Source of the DNA: Betaproteobacteria bacterium
Lineage (GTDB): Bacteria > Pseudomonadota > Gammaproteobacteria > Burkholderiales > Burkholderiaceae
NCBI GenBank assembly: GCA_016867965.1
Contig: VGIH01000004.1
Coordinates: 1-38,741 of the forward strand
DNA: 38,741 nt
Direction: 5' to 3'
The notes beneath the pieces were generated by a model, which saw only the letters and a program-made list of their open reading frames with translations, made no database searches and was not told where the DNA came from. Numbering within the stretch: the first letter of the stretch is position 1; each line of letters begins with the position of its first letter. Made by a program: the position numbers and the translations under genes. Below, in pieces: positions 27,492 through 37,600 of the stretch.

Positions 27492-30371
27492 TTACGATTC
27501 CTGTTTAAGAGCAATCATGCCTGGAACGGTATAGGCTTTAAACTGAGGCCAAGTTTCGGAGGATGTTGTTTGATCATCAGCTGAAAGTATTTTGACCCGA
27601 ACATCGTACCAACCCGCTTGACCAGTGATAGGATCTGAATTACTTACCCTAAATTCCCCGAATGGTAATTCTTCACTGATTAAGTGATTCAACAAAAACC
27701 CTTTTTTGGATTCATTTGCATTTGGGTCAAGACTCCAGGCAGACTCTGCTTTGCCGATTGCATTCCATGTCCATACAGTGCCCGGATCAACGGCTTCAGA
27801 GTGCCGCGCCATGCATTTAACCTTACCCCACTGTGACTCAACCCACATCCAGGCACCATCCTCAATCTGATGTTCCTGAGCTGTTTTGGTGTTGATAAAC
27901 AGATAATTGTGACTATGAATTTGTCGTAACCACGCATTTTGTGAGTCCCATGAGTGATACATAGCCATAGGTCTTTGCGTAATTGCATTGAGAGGGAATT
28001 CGTTGAGATTAGTTACCTCCTCTTCCAACGGCGCATACCAGAATGGTAGAGGATCAAAGTAGCGCAAGATGCGCTCTTTTAGGTGAGCCGGAGGCGTTCT
28101 TCCGGGCCGCGAACCTTTGGCTGCCAATCTAAATTTTTGCAAAATATCAGAGTAGATATTTATCATTATTGGATCATTATCTTTTCTTAAAGCGTTTTCT
28201 TTTGCAAATTTAAGATAAGAATGATTCCAATTGCGCATATATTGATGTTCAATCGGCATTTGATAATGAAATACGCAATTATTCTTGGCGTATTCATCCC
28301 ATTGATTTGGATTGGGTTCGCCGCGAAGACTTTTCTCACCATTTTTTCCTCTCCAGCCAGCAAGAAAACCAATACCATCTACGAGATCTGTCTGATAATT
28401 AACTATAAAATCGGTATACCCTGAAAATTTGCGTTGACCGTCTGCAGTGGTAAAGGCTGGAAATTTCAAACGAGAAGCAAGCTCTACAATCACTTCTTGA
28501 AATGGTTTGCAATTACCCGTTGGTGGTAAAACTGGAATTCGCACAGAGTCTACTGGCCCATCAAACTCGGAGATGGGTCGATCCAACATACTCATAACGT
28601 CATGACGTTCTAAATAGGTCGTGTCAGGCAATACGAGGTCTGCAAAGTTGACCATTTCAGATTGAAACGCATCGCATACCACCAGAAAAGGGATTTTGAA
28701 TTCACCATCATCACCTTTGGTATTTAATAATGTTCGAACTTCAGTGGTGTTCATGGTCGAGTTCCACGACATGTTTGCCATGAATATCATGAGAGTATCA
28801 ATTGAATAGGGATCCCCCTTCACCGCGTTGGTAATGACGTTATGCATAAGACCATGGATTGCGAGAGGATGTTCCCAAGAGAAAGCCTTATCAATACGTA
28901 ATGGCGCGCCATCTTCATTTAGAGACAAATCCTCTGGTTGCGTGGGCCATCCCAATGGAGGTTTTCCAAGTGGCGTGTTGGGCTTAATGTCAGAGTTACA
29001 TGAGGGCGGCTTAACATTTGGTTGACGAGGAAATGGTGCCTTATGTCTAAATCCACCGGGTCGATCAATGGTTCCCAGTAGCGACATAAGGACTGCCAAA
29101 CCCCGCACAGTTTGGAAGCCGTTAGAGTGTGCAGAAAGTCCACGCATGGCATGGAATGCAACAGGGCGACCAACTACAGAATCGTGTGTTTTGCCCCAAG
29201 TATCGGTCCATGGAATGGGCAACGAAAATTCTTGCTGAAATGCGGCATGACCGATTTCATCCGCTAACTTACAAATCCGCTTTGCTGAAATTCCGGTAAT
29301 GGCAGAGGCCCACTCTGGTGTGCAATCTTTAACTTGGCGTCGTAAAAGCTCAAAAGCAGGCGCCACTCGCTTTCCTGCATGGGGTCCTAAGCCCATCGTA
29401 AATTCACCGGTTAAAGCAGGGCGAACATTCTCTTGATAGCAGGGTTGCGCGCTATTTGTTTGTAGGTCCCAAACGTATTTATTGTGTGGAAGGTTAGGAT
29501 TAAGTGGATCAAAATTTGGATCAAATAAAAACAAGCCTTCCTCAGGACCGGGGTCCAAACATACGAGTTGACCTGAGTTTGTGTAGCGCTCAAGAAATGG
29601 CGCATCATATTGCTGATTTGCAATTAATTGATGCATGAGCGCCATAAACAGAGCGCCATCAGTACCTGGTTTAATTGGAATCCATTCGTCTGCAATCGCG
29701 GAGTATCCGGTGCGTACTGGATTGATCGAGATAAAGCGGCCACCAGCACGTTTAAATTTAGATAATGCGATTTTCATGGGATTGCTATGATGGTCTTCAG
29801 CTGTCCCAATCATGATGAAAAGTTTTGCGTGGTCTAAATCAGGGCCGCCGAACTCCCAAAAACTCCCACCAATTGTGTAGATCATCCCGGCCGCCATATT
29901 GACCGAACAGAAACCACCATGCGCTGCATAATTGGGAGTGCCAAATTGCCGAGCGAACAAACCGGTTAGGGCTTGCATTTGATCGCGCCCAGTAAACAAA
30001 GCAAATTTTTTCGGATCAGTGGCCCGAATTTTTGCGAGCCGTTCAGTCAAAATGCCAAACGCCGTTTCCCAGTCAATCACTTCAAATTCTCCGGCGCCTC
30101 GGTCGCTCCCTTTCTTTCTCAATAGAGGTTGAGTAATTCGTGCCGGCGATTTTTGTTTCATAATGCCCGACGAACCTTTTGCGCAAATTACGCCCTGATT
30201 GAGAGGGTGCTCAGGGTTGCCATCGATATACACCAGTTCCCCATCTCGCAAATGCGCTCTGATACCACAACGACAAGCGCACATATAGCAGGTTGTCTTT
30301 TTTACCTCATCAATCGGTGAAATCTTATGAATTGGATCATGAACGGGTTTGCTAGAGAATGGATTAAACAT
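27492..30371 (-). CDS. soeA: SoeA-type molybdopterin (bis-MGD) sulfite dehydrogenase catalytic subunit, cytoplasmic
   Basis: 959 aa; CYMCACRCGIRAHLRDGELVYIDGNPEHPLNQGVICAKG 4Fe-4S; AAHGGFCSVNMAAG putative Mo-Cys; no Tat signal; operon with SoeB/SoeC. Confidence 0.78.
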   Translation of the reverse strand: MFNPFSSKPVHDPIHKISPIDEVKKTTCYMCACRCGIRAHLRDGELVYIDGNPEHPLNQGVICAKGSSGIMKQKSPARITQPLLRKKGSDRGAGEFEVIDWETAFGILTERLAKIRATDPKKFALFTGRDQMQALTGLFARQFGTPNYAAHGGFCSVNMAAGMIYTIGGSFWEFGGPDLDHAKLFIMIGTAEDHHSNPMKIALSKFKRAGGRFISINPVRTGYSAIADEWIPIKPGTDGALFMALMHQLIANQQYDAPFLERYTNSGQLVCLDPGPEEGLFLFDPNFDPLNPNLPHNKYVWDLQTNSAQPCYQENVRPALTGEFTMGLGPHAGKRVAPAFELLRRQVKDCTPEWASAITGISAKRICKLADEIGHAAFQQEFSLPIPWTDTWGKTHDSVVGRPVAFHAMRGLSAHSNGFQTVRGLAVLMSLLGTIDRPGGFRHKAPFPRQPNVKPPSCNSDIKPNTPLGKPPLGWPTQPEDLSLNEDGAPLRIDKAFSWEHPLAIHGLMHNVITNAVKGDPYSIDTLMIFMANMSWNSTMNTTEVRTLLNTKGDDGEFKIPFLVVCDAFQSEMVNFADLVLPDTTYLERHDVMSMLDRPISEFDGPVDSVRIPVLPPTGNCKPFQEVIVELASRLKFPAFTTADGQRKFSGYTDFIVNYQTDLVDGIGFLAGWRGKNGEKSLRGEPNPNQWDEYAKNNCVFHYQMPIEHQYMRNWNHSYLKFAKENALRKDNDPIMINIYSDILQKFRLAAKGSRPGRTPPAHLKERILRYFDPLPFWYAPLEEEVTNLNEFPLNAITQRPMAMYHSWDSQNAWLRQIHSHNYLFINTKTAQEHQIEDGAWMWVESQWGKVKCMARHSEAVDPGTVWTWNAIGKAESAWSLDPNANESKKGFLLNHLISEELPFGEFRVSNSDPITGQAGWYDVRVKILSADDQTTSSETWPQFKAYTVPGMIALKQES

Positions 30372-30502
30372 ATTTATTTAGTAATTGATAAATTGATGTA
30401 TGCATAGAATACACATTTTTTTAAAATTGAATTGCTTGAATTACTTTGCCGCAGGAAATGATCGAATGTAATCGTTAGATAAGTAAAAACCCTAATAGTC
30501 GG

Positions 30503-31198
30503 TTAAGACGTATTTAATTTTGTGTAGTTTGCTTTCGCTCCATCCAAAAAGTTTTCGATGGCGTGCGTAAGATATTCCTTGAAATTAACTTTAGCCTCGT
30601 AATTAAAGATGTATTTACGCATGGCGTATGCAAAAAAGCTGCCATGCAACATCCAGACGAACTCGCGCTCATCATCCGAAATTGCCCCCCAATTATTTTT
30701 GGGCACGTAAAGATTGCGTAGCGAGAGGCATACTGGGTCAATCAATCGTTGACGAATCATTTTGAGGTATTTTTGATTTAAACCGGTCCCGGCAAGCCCG
30801 GAGTAAAGGTAAACCCGAATCCAGCGCCGAGAGAAGCTATCTTCAAAGTACTCTTGGTAGAACTCAATCAAACGCTCATGCAGAGGAATTCCTTGATTGT
30901 TGAGGAGTCGATCCCAGCCAGGCCGCCATGAATCCAAGAATACGATTTCAAAAACCTCCTCCATGAGAACCTCTTTCGAGGGAAAGTAGCGATACAGAAG
31001 GGGTTGGGTAATGCCAAGTCGCTCGGAAAGCTCACGTGTTTTGCCCGTAAAGCCTACCTCGGCAAAGTACTCAATGGCACCTTGCAAAATCAGGGAGCGC
31101 CGTGCGCTTGGGGAAAGCCGGGTCTGTAATTTCTCGCCCCGACTCGCCTTGGGCTGACTATTTCGGCTCGTTGGTTGTTTTTCGGTAGTTTTAGGCAC
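30503..31198 (-). CDS. TetR/AcrR family transcriptional regulator
   Basis: FAEVGFTGKTRELSERLGITQPLLYRYFPSKEVLMEEVF HTH. Confidence 0.88.
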   Translation of the reverse strand: MPKTTEKQPTSRNSQPKASRGEKLQTRLSPSARRSLILQGAIEYFAEVGFTGKTRELSERLGITQPLLYRYFPSKEVLMEEVFEIVFLDSWRPGWDRLLNNQGIPLHERLIEFYQEYFEDSFSRRWIRVYLYSGLAGTGLNQKYLKMIRQRLIDPVCLSLRNLYVPKNNWGAISDDEREFVWMLHGSFFAYAMRKYIFNYEAKVNFKEYLTHAIENFLDGAKANYTKLNTS

Positions 31199-31320
31199 TT
31201 AAATGCTCTCTATACCCCCCATTGTACCTACTTGGGCCCACCACCTTTTTTAGTGGTTATCACCTAATAAATTCCTGATAAATAATTGTGTTTTTCTCAA
31301 AATTATGGTGTATAGTGTCT

Positions 31321-31338
31321 ATTAATCAAAAGATTAAT
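31321..31338. promoter_or_regulatory. Candidate operator palindrome ATTAATC-AAAA-GATTAAT in TetR/fhs intergenic region
   Basis: Perfect 7-bp inverted repeat, 4-bp spacer, between divergent tetR and fhs. Confidence 0.45.
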
Positions 31339-31423
31339 TAAGATATTTTAGAGGCTATTATTCATAATAAAATTTGTAGTACTTTTAATAAAACATTGTT
31401 GAGACATAAAAACTGAGGATCGA

Positions 31424-33097
31424 ATGTTAAGTGATATTGAAATCGCTCAAAAAGCAAGCATGAAAAAAATTGTCGAGATTGCAAAAAATCGACTTGGTAT
31501 TCCGGAGGAAGAGTTAATTCCCTATGGTCACTTCAAGGCTAAAGTATCCCTGTCTTACCTCGATAGTATTAAGAGTCGCAAACACGGAAAATTAATTCTG
31601 GTCACAGCCATTAGCCCAACGCCTGCGGGTGAGGGTAAGACAACCACCACCGTGGGTTTGGGTGATGGACTAAATCATATTGGCAAGAAGGCCATGATTT
31701 GCTTGAGAGAGCCCTCACTTGGACCGGTATTTGGTGTCAAGGGTGGGGCCGCTGGCGGTGGCTTTGCTCAGATTGTGCCGATGGAAGATATTAATCTGCA
31801 CTTCACAGGGGATTTCACGGCGATTGCTTTGGCTAACAATTTGCTGGCAGCTTTGATTGATAACCATATTTATCATGGTAATCAGCTAGGTATTGACGTG
31901 CGACGGATTCAGTGGAAGCGCGTGGTTGATATGAATGATCGAGCTTTACGCCAAATTAATGTTGGTTTGGGTGGACCTGGTAATGGCTTCCCGCGTGAAG
32001 ATGGATTTGATATTGTGGTGGCATCCGAGATCATGGCAATTTTCTGCCTAGCCAGTTCAGTTGAAGATCTAAAAAAACGGCTTGGAGAAATCGTGGTTGG
32101 CTATACCCGTGATCTTAAGCCTGTCCTCGCCAAGCAGTTAAATGCCCAAGGCGCAATGACAGTTCTTTTGAAGGATGCTTTAGCTCCCAATTTAGTGCAA
32201 ACCTTGGAAAATAACCCTGCCTTTGTACATGGTGGTCCATTCGCCAATATTGCCCATGGCTGTAATTCAGTAATCGCTACTCAAGCAGCACTCAAGTTGG
32301 CTGATTATGTGGTTACCGAGGCAGGCTTTGGTGCTGATTTAGGGGCAGAAAAATTTATTGACATTAAGTGCCGTAAATCAGGATTGCGACCTTCAGCTGC
32401 AGTAATTGTGGTGACAGTACGCGCAATGAAATACCACGGTGGCGCTGACTTAACATCACTGACAACCGAAAACCTCGATGCACTTGATAAAGGACTAGTT
32501 AATTTAGAGCGTCACGTTGAGAACATCACAAAAGTTTATAACTTGCCATGTGTTGTTTCTATCAATAAATTCTTAAGCGACACGCCCGCCGAAATTGAAA
32601 TGATCCGTACCCGGATGGAGAAATTAGGCGTGAAAATTGTGCTTGCCTCCCACTGGGCAGATGGTGGAAAGGGCGCATCTGAGCTTGCCAAAATCGTTGT
32701 TGATTTGTGTGAGAGCCAGGATAAAAAAATGCAGTTTGTTTATGAGGACGCCGATACACTTTGGGACAAAATCAATAAGATTGCCAAAAAGGTCTATCGC
32801 GCCAGTGAAGTTACAGCGGACTCAAAAATTCGGGCACAAATTCAAACATTGCAGGAACAAGGTTATGGCAATTACCCCGTATGCGTAGCCAAAACACAGA
32901 GTTCATTCTCAACCGACCCGAAACTTCGCGGTGCACCAGAAAATCATGTGATTACGATTCGTGAAGTTCGCCTTGCAGCAGGAGCTCAATTTATCGTCAT
33001 GATTTGTGGTGACATCATGACAATGCCTGGACTTCCAAAAGTTCCATCGGCCGATAAGATTGATTTTGTTGATGGTAAAGTCGTAGGTTTATTTTAA
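31424..33097 (+). CDS. fhs: Formate-tetrahydrofolate ligase
   Basis: [26 protein letters not shown]-binding; [35 protein letters not shown]. Confidence 0.96.
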   Translation: MLSDIEIAQKASMKKIVEIAKNRLGIPEEELIPYGHFKAKVSLSYLDSIKSRKHGKLILVTAISPTPAGEGKTTTTVGLGDGLNHIGKKAMICLREPSLGPVFGVKGGAAGGGFAQIVPMEDINLHFTGDFTAIALANNLLAALIDNHIYHGNQLGIDVRRIQWKRVVDMNDRALRQINVGLGGPGNGFPREDGFDIVVASEIMAIFCLASSVEDLKKRLGEIVVGYTRDLKPVLAKQLNAQGAMTVLLKDALAPNLVQTLENNPAFVHGGPFANIAHGCNSVIATQAALKLADYVVTEAGFGADLGAEKFIDIKCRKSGLRPSAAVIVVTVRAMKYHGGADLTSLTTENLDALDKGLVNLERHVENITKVYNLPCVVSINKFLSDTPAEIEMIRTRMEKLGVKIVLASHWADGGKGASELAKIVVDLCESQDKKMQFVYEDADTLWDKINKIAKKVYRASEVTADSKIRAQIQTLQEQGYGNYPVCVAKTQSSFSTDPKLRGAPENHVITIREVRLAAGAQFIVMICGDIMTMPGLPKVPSADKIDFVDGKVVGLF

Positions 33098-33123
33098 TTT
33101 TATTGATTGCAAAGGAGAGGCAA

Positions 33124-34332
33124 ATGGCTAAGACCGCTAAAGAATGGATTAAAACCCCCCCATTTCCAACAAGTCATTTTGTGGATAGTCGCATTTACAC
33201 TGATGAGACATTGTTTAAAGAAGAGCAAGAAAAGATTTTCAACAAAAGTTGGATTATTGCTTGCCATGAGAGCGAGTTGCCTGGCGCCTATGACTACCGG
33301 ACCTTTTCTCATCCCGGCGGAGCGCCATTAATTATTGTGAAAGGCGAAGATTTAAAGATTCGCACCTTCTATAACATCTGCCCTCATCGTGGCAACACCC
33401 TTTTATATGATCCTGTTGGTAACGCCAAGCGCATTACTTGCATTTTTCATGCCTGGATGTTTGATACCAAGGGTAATTGCGTCGAAATTTCTCGGAGTAA
33501 GCAGGGCTATCAAGATCGTTACACCTGCGAGAACGCATCGCTTAGAGAGGTACGCACAGAGATCGGCTATGGCGGCTTCGTTTGGGTCAATGTCGATGAC
33601 AATGCGTGCACGCTGAAGGAATATATTGGCGATTCGATGAGCATGCTTGAAGAGCAACTCTCAATGCCTTTGGAAGTTTTTCACTATCACAAGGCGATCG
33701 TCGATACCAATTACAAACTTTGGCACGATACCAATAGTGAGTTCTATCACGATTACATGCATTACTTCAACCGCGCTACTGGAATGATGCAACCTGGTTA
33801 CTTTGATCGCAAATACACGGGCTACCCCAATGGTCATGCCTCGGTTGGCTCGATGGAGATTAAATATGACGCCTATCAGGGAAGTAAGGCTCGCTCGGTG
33901 GGTTGGCCTGGCCTGGCTCCTGGCGGTTGGGTGTTGATTGATATTTTTCCTGGTATGACCTTTAACCTGCGAACCTCTGTGTTGCGTATGGATACTGCCA
34001 TTCCTCTCGGACCCAATAAGTTAATTATTGAGTTCCGTGGTCTTGGACTTAAGAGCGATACCCCAGAGCAACGGGCGGAGCGCATTCGTGACCATAATTT
34101 CATTTGGGGCCCCTTTGGCCGCAATTTGCACGAAGACCTTCTTGGTGTTTATGGACAAGGCAAGGCAATGCGCGAAGGGACTGATAGTAAGTGGGTAATC
34201 CATGGTCGTGAAGAAAACTCCACGATTCATGATGAAGTTGGAATGCGCCACTTCTATGCTGAGTGGAGCAAGAAAATGAATCGCCCAGCTTTTAATCCAT
34301 TGGGAGATAACAAGCTAACTCAGGCTGCTTAA
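33124..34332 (+). CDS. Rieske non-haem iron oxygenase, alpha subunit (candidate methanesulfonate monooxygenase-like)
   Basis: CPHRGNTLLYDPVGNAKRITCIFH Rieske motif; WHDTNSEFYHDYMHYFNR mononuclear Fe region; RBS aaggag upstream. Confidence 0.85.
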   Translation: MAKTAKEWIKTPPFPTSHFVDSRIYTDETLFKEEQEKIFNKSWIIACHESELPGAYDYRTFSHPGGAPLIIVKGEDLKIRTFYNICPHRGNTLLYDPVGNAKRITCIFHAWMFDTKGNCVEISRSKQGYQDRYTCENASLREVRTEIGYGGFVWVNVDDNACTLKEYIGDSMSMLEEQLSMPLEVFHYHKAIVDTNYKLWHDTNSEFYHDYMHYFNRATGMMQPGYFDRKYTGYPNGHASVGSMEIKYDAYQGSKARSVGWPGLAPGGWVLIDIFPGMTFNLRTSVLRMDTAIPLGPNKLIIEFRGLGLKSDTPEQRAERIRDHNFIWGPFGRNLHEDLLGVYGQGKAMREGTDSKWVIHGREENSTIHDEVGMRHFYAEWSKKMNRPAFNPLGDNKLTQAA

Positions 34333-34361
34333 GAAAAAATAACAATGAGGGTTGAATAATA

Positions 34362-34814
34362 ATGAGAGAACAGGTTGCAGAACTGATCTACAAAAGCTTT
34401 TTGACATTGGATGACCTCGATTTTGCTGGCTATATCAACTTATGCCATGCTGATTTTAATTACAAGATCGGGGCTTACAGCCCAGAAATTAGAAAGCAAA
34501 TGACTTGGCTTGAGGAATCTCGCGATTCCATGAAATTACTGTTTGAGAGTCTGCCTAAGCACAACAGTGATCACTCGCGTTTATCTCGGTTGGGTAATGT
34601 GTACCTGATGAATAAAGAGTCGAATGGAGATTGGTCGGCATTGACCTTCTTGCAAGTATTTCGTACCAGTTTAGACGGCGGCGCATCGGAGTTATTTGCC
34701 ATTGGAAAGATTAAGGACACCATACGAGAGGCTGATGGCGGCCTTAAATTATTGAATCGAGATATTCAACTTGAGACCAGAATGTTTGGTTTTGGGCATC
34801 ACATACCCTTCTAA
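34362..34814 (+). CDS. Ring-hydroxylating-type oxygenase beta subunit
   Basis: 150 aa cystatin-like beta-subunit pattern (YSPEIRKQMTWLEESRDSMKLLFESL; LTFLQVFRTSLDGG), follows alpha. Confidence 0.75.
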   Translation: MREQVAELIYKSFLTLDDLDFAGYINLCHADFNYKIGAYSPEIRKQMTWLEESRDSMKLLFESLPKHNSDHSRLSRLGNVYLMNKESNGDWSALTFLQVFRTSLDGGASELFAIGKIKDTIREADGGLKLLNRDIQLETRMFGFGHHIPF

Positions 34815-34845
34815 ACATTTTCTGCCAGATCAGATTGGTTAAACA

Positions 34846-35904
34846 ATGAAGATAGAGATATCTGGCACTGGTGCAAACCTGGAGTTTGAATGCCCTCTAG
34901 AAGAACGAGTTCTCTATGCTGGGCTGAGCAACAATCCTCAACTACCATATGAATGCGCTACTGGTACATGCGGCTCTTGTAAAGCGAAATGCGTAAGCGG
35001 AAGTTATGAATGGGCATGGCCTGAAGCCCCAGCTCGAAAGAATTTGAAAAGTGACGATGAGTTGTTGCTGTGTCAATGCATTGCAAAATCAAATTTAAAA
35101 CTCGAAGTTCGTTCGAAACTCGTTAAAAGTCATTTGCCATTCCCTTCAGCGGATTGGATAAATGGGCAAATAATTAACGCAGAAAATCTAGCGCCCGGTG
35201 TTATGTCATTGCGTATTCGTCTTGCTCAGAGCATTCATTTTTTGCCAGGGCAATTTATGGTGGTTGAGTTTCCGCAAATTAGCGGTGGACGTGCGTGGTC
35301 TATGACAAACTTTGTTGAGGGCAATACCAACGAGGTTGATTTTGTAATCAAAATGAAACCGGGTGGTCTTCTGTCGAAGCACTTATTTGATACAAACGTA
35401 TTTGCAAGTCTCTGTGGGAAATCAGTACGCGCATTTGGACCGGTCGGCAAAGCAGTTTTTGATCAGGGAAATGCGCGTGATCTTGTTTGTATTGCTGGTG
35501 GAACTGGTGTGGCTGGAATGATGTCGATATTGCAAGCATTTCTAAAAAACCACTCCAAAACTGGGCGGAAAGCATCATTGTATTTTGGGGTGAGGACTCC
35601 AGCTGACGCTTTTTTTATGAACGAATTAACGCAAATTGTGCGTGACTCCAAGCGAGCAGTACGTGTAGTCGTGGCATTCTCTGATTCGCCGGCTTCAAAA
35701 GACTATATCGCTAAATACGAATATATTGATTTTGACGAGGGGTTTGTGCACGAGGTTACAATGCGCCAAATGGAAGCATGGAAAACGCCCCAAACAAGGG
35801 CATATCTCGCCGGCCCACCACCACTGGTAGACGGAGCACTCAGGGCCTTGCTATTGCAAGCCAAATTGGCAGCCGGCGAAATTTTGTATGACAAATTTGG
35901 TTAA
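34846..35904 (+). CDS. Oxygenase reductase: plant-type [2Fe-2S] ferredoxin + FAD/NAD(P)H domains
   Basis: CATGTCGSCKAKC...LLLCQCIAKS; FLPGQFMVVEFP; RAWSMTN; CIAGGTGVAGMMS. Confidence 0.88.
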   Translation: MKIEISGTGANLEFECPLEERVLYAGLSNNPQLPYECATGTCGSCKAKCVSGSYEWAWPEAPARKNLKSDDELLLCQCIAKSNLKLEVRSKLVKSHLPFPSADWINGQIINAENLAPGVMSLRIRLAQSIHFLPGQFMVVEFPQISGGRAWSMTNFVEGNTNEVDFVIKMKPGGLLSKHLFDTNVFASLCGKSVRAFGPVGKAVFDQGNARDLVCIAGGTGVAGMMSILQAFLKNHSKTGRKASLYFGVRTPADAFFMNELTQIVRDSKRAVRVVVAFSDSPASKDYIAKYEYIDFDEGFVHEVTMRQMEAWKTPQTRAYLAGPPPLVDGALRALLLQAKLAAGEILYDKFG

Positions 35905-35930
35905 ATAGAGGCTTTTTGGGTGATATTTCG

Positions 35931-36233
35931 ATGACGGCAAGATTTATTTGTAAAAAATCAGAGATTCCGGAGAATGGTTTTAAGGTTTTTGAGATTGACG
36001 GTGAGAAGGTCTTGATCGCTCAATCGGGGGGGGAGTATTACGGTTACGACGGAATATGTCCTCACCAAGAGGTTTGCTTATCAGATGGTCTCTACGATGG
36101 AAAGGTCTTTACCTGTCACCAGCATTTATGGCAGTGGGACATTGCCACGGGTGAACCTCAGGGTCTGGCTGAAGCCCCTCTTGTCAGTAAGCCTATTGAG
36201 GCGAATACCGACGAACTGCATTTAAAAAAATAA
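35931..36233 (+). CDS. Rieske-type [2Fe-2S] ferredoxin component
   Basis: CPHQEVCLSDGLYDGKVFTCHQHLWQWD (C-X-H-X16-C-X2-H); ATG at 35931. Confidence 0.88.
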   Translation: MTARFICKKSEIPENGFKVFEIDGEKVLIAQSGGEYYGYDGICPHQEVCLSDGLYDGKVFTCHQHLWQWDIATGEPQGLAEAPLVSKPIEANTDELHLKK

Positions 36234-36361
36234 GCTTAGGGATAGTCCTAAGTTAAAAATATAGACAGTTCCAAAATCTCCCTATATAAAGTATTTATAG
36301 GTAATTAATTTAATACCTACAGAGTTTGATTATGGTATCAAAAATCTAAAAAGGAGATAAC

Positions 36362-37486
36362 ATGTTCGTCAATCAATTGAGGAGAGCTATAACACTAGCT
36401 GCCGCTAGTGCGGTGTTATTTGGCTTTGGTTCAACAAATGCAAGTGCTCAAGCTGTCGACTATGGAAAAGTTGGTGGCCCAGTTAAATTGGTGATTGGTT
36501 ACCAGCCATACTACACAGAATCATGGTCTGGTTTGGTGATGCGTGGAAAAAAATTCTACGAAAAATACCTACCAGCGGGTTCTACGGTTGAGTTTCAAAT
36601 TGGCTTACAGGGCAGCATCATTGTGAACAATATGCTCGCCGCAAAACAGCATATTGGATACATGGGTGATATGCCCGCTATCGTTTCCACCACCAAACCC
36701 GAGGTTGCCGATATTCGTCTTGTAGCCGTTCTCGGTCTTGGTAATGATCAATGTAATGTCATTCTAACTTCAGTCGATGCACCAGCATTTAAGAGTCCAA
36801 TTGAAGCAATCAAGTGGATGAATGGTAAAACCATTGCTGCTCCTAAAGGCGCTTGTACCGATCGTTTTGTGCAAGAGACATTACTTAAGCAAAACGTAAA
36901 ACCTGAGGCTTATTTGAACCAGAATATTGAGGTTATTACCAGTAACTTCCGTGCGAAGAAGATCGATGCAGCAGCAATCTGGGAGCCCACTGCTTCACGC
37001 CTAGTCGAAGAGGGTTTAGCGAGGCGTGTTGCTTCGGGATACTCTGTCGGCATCAGCGATGGTGGATTTATGGCCATGCGTGCTGATTTAATCAAGGCTC
37101 GTCCAGATATTGCTCAAGCTTGGCTAAATGCTGAATTGGATGCCCAATTGTTCATGGCTGATCCTAAGAATGCCAGAGAAATCATTAATATGGCGATGGA
37201 TCAAACCACTGGATTTACAAGAACGACCATGGCCCGTGCTTTATACGGCGGATATACTGATCAGGTGGGTAGCAAGGTGCGGTTTAGTTTACCCTTTACC
37301 TTTACTCCAGAAGCGAGAGACTTGATCACCAACGCAACATCTTTCTTGCGTGAAATTAAAACAATTAACGTTTCGACTTTAAGACCAGATGCAATCGTTT
37401 CAGAATTTGCAGACAAGGCCCTGCAGGCTAAGAATTTAAAAGCCCCAATTGGCGCCGTGCCTGTCTTAAATCCTTTGCCTAATTAA
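36362..37486 (+). CDS. ABC transporter substrate-binding protein, sulfonate/nitrate/taurine (SsuA/NMT1-like) type
   Basis: Signal peptide ...NASAQA; VIGYQPYYTESW; MLAAKQHIGYMGDMP; GGFMAMRADL; RBS aaggaga. Confidence 0.85.
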   Translation: MFVNQLRRAITLAAASAVLFGFGSTNASAQAVDYGKVGGPVKLVIGYQPYYTESWSGLVMRGKKFYEKYLPAGSTVEFQIGLQGSIIVNNMLAAKQHIGYMGDMPAIVSTTKPEVADIRLVAVLGLGNDQCNVILTSVDAPAFKSPIEAIKWMNGKTIAAPKGACTDRFVQETLLKQNVKPEAYLNQNIEVITSNFRAKKIDAAAIWEPTASRLVEEGLARRVASGYSVGISDGGFMAMRADLIKARPDIAQAWLNAELDAQLFMADPKNAREIINMAMDQTTGFTRTTMARALYGGYTDQVGSKVRFSLPFTFTPEARDLITNATSFLREIKTINVSTLRPDAIVSEFADKALQAKNLKAPIGAVPVLNPLPN

Positions 37487-37503
37487 TTTGATATTAATTT
37501 CCT

Positions 37504-37534
37504 AATTCCCCAACTTTGTTGGGGAATTTTTTTT
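37504..37534 (+). terminator. Rho-independent terminator between substrate-binding protein and permease genes
   Basis: AATTCCCCAAC-TTT-GTTGGGGAATT followed by T tract. Confidence 0.8.
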
Positions 37535-37600
37535 AGAACTAATTTATCAAATCTTTATTAGCAAATAATCAGTCAGAATTACGAAGGGATACTTCTTTTC

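Noticed and set aside
27492-30371. Formate dehydrogenase or DMSO reductase as the identity of the large Mo subunit
   Set aside because: No Tat signal, SoeB/SoeC-style partners with FHLGHPERAWRA anchor motif, and sulfonate-type context fit SoeABC better; substrate still needs confirmation.
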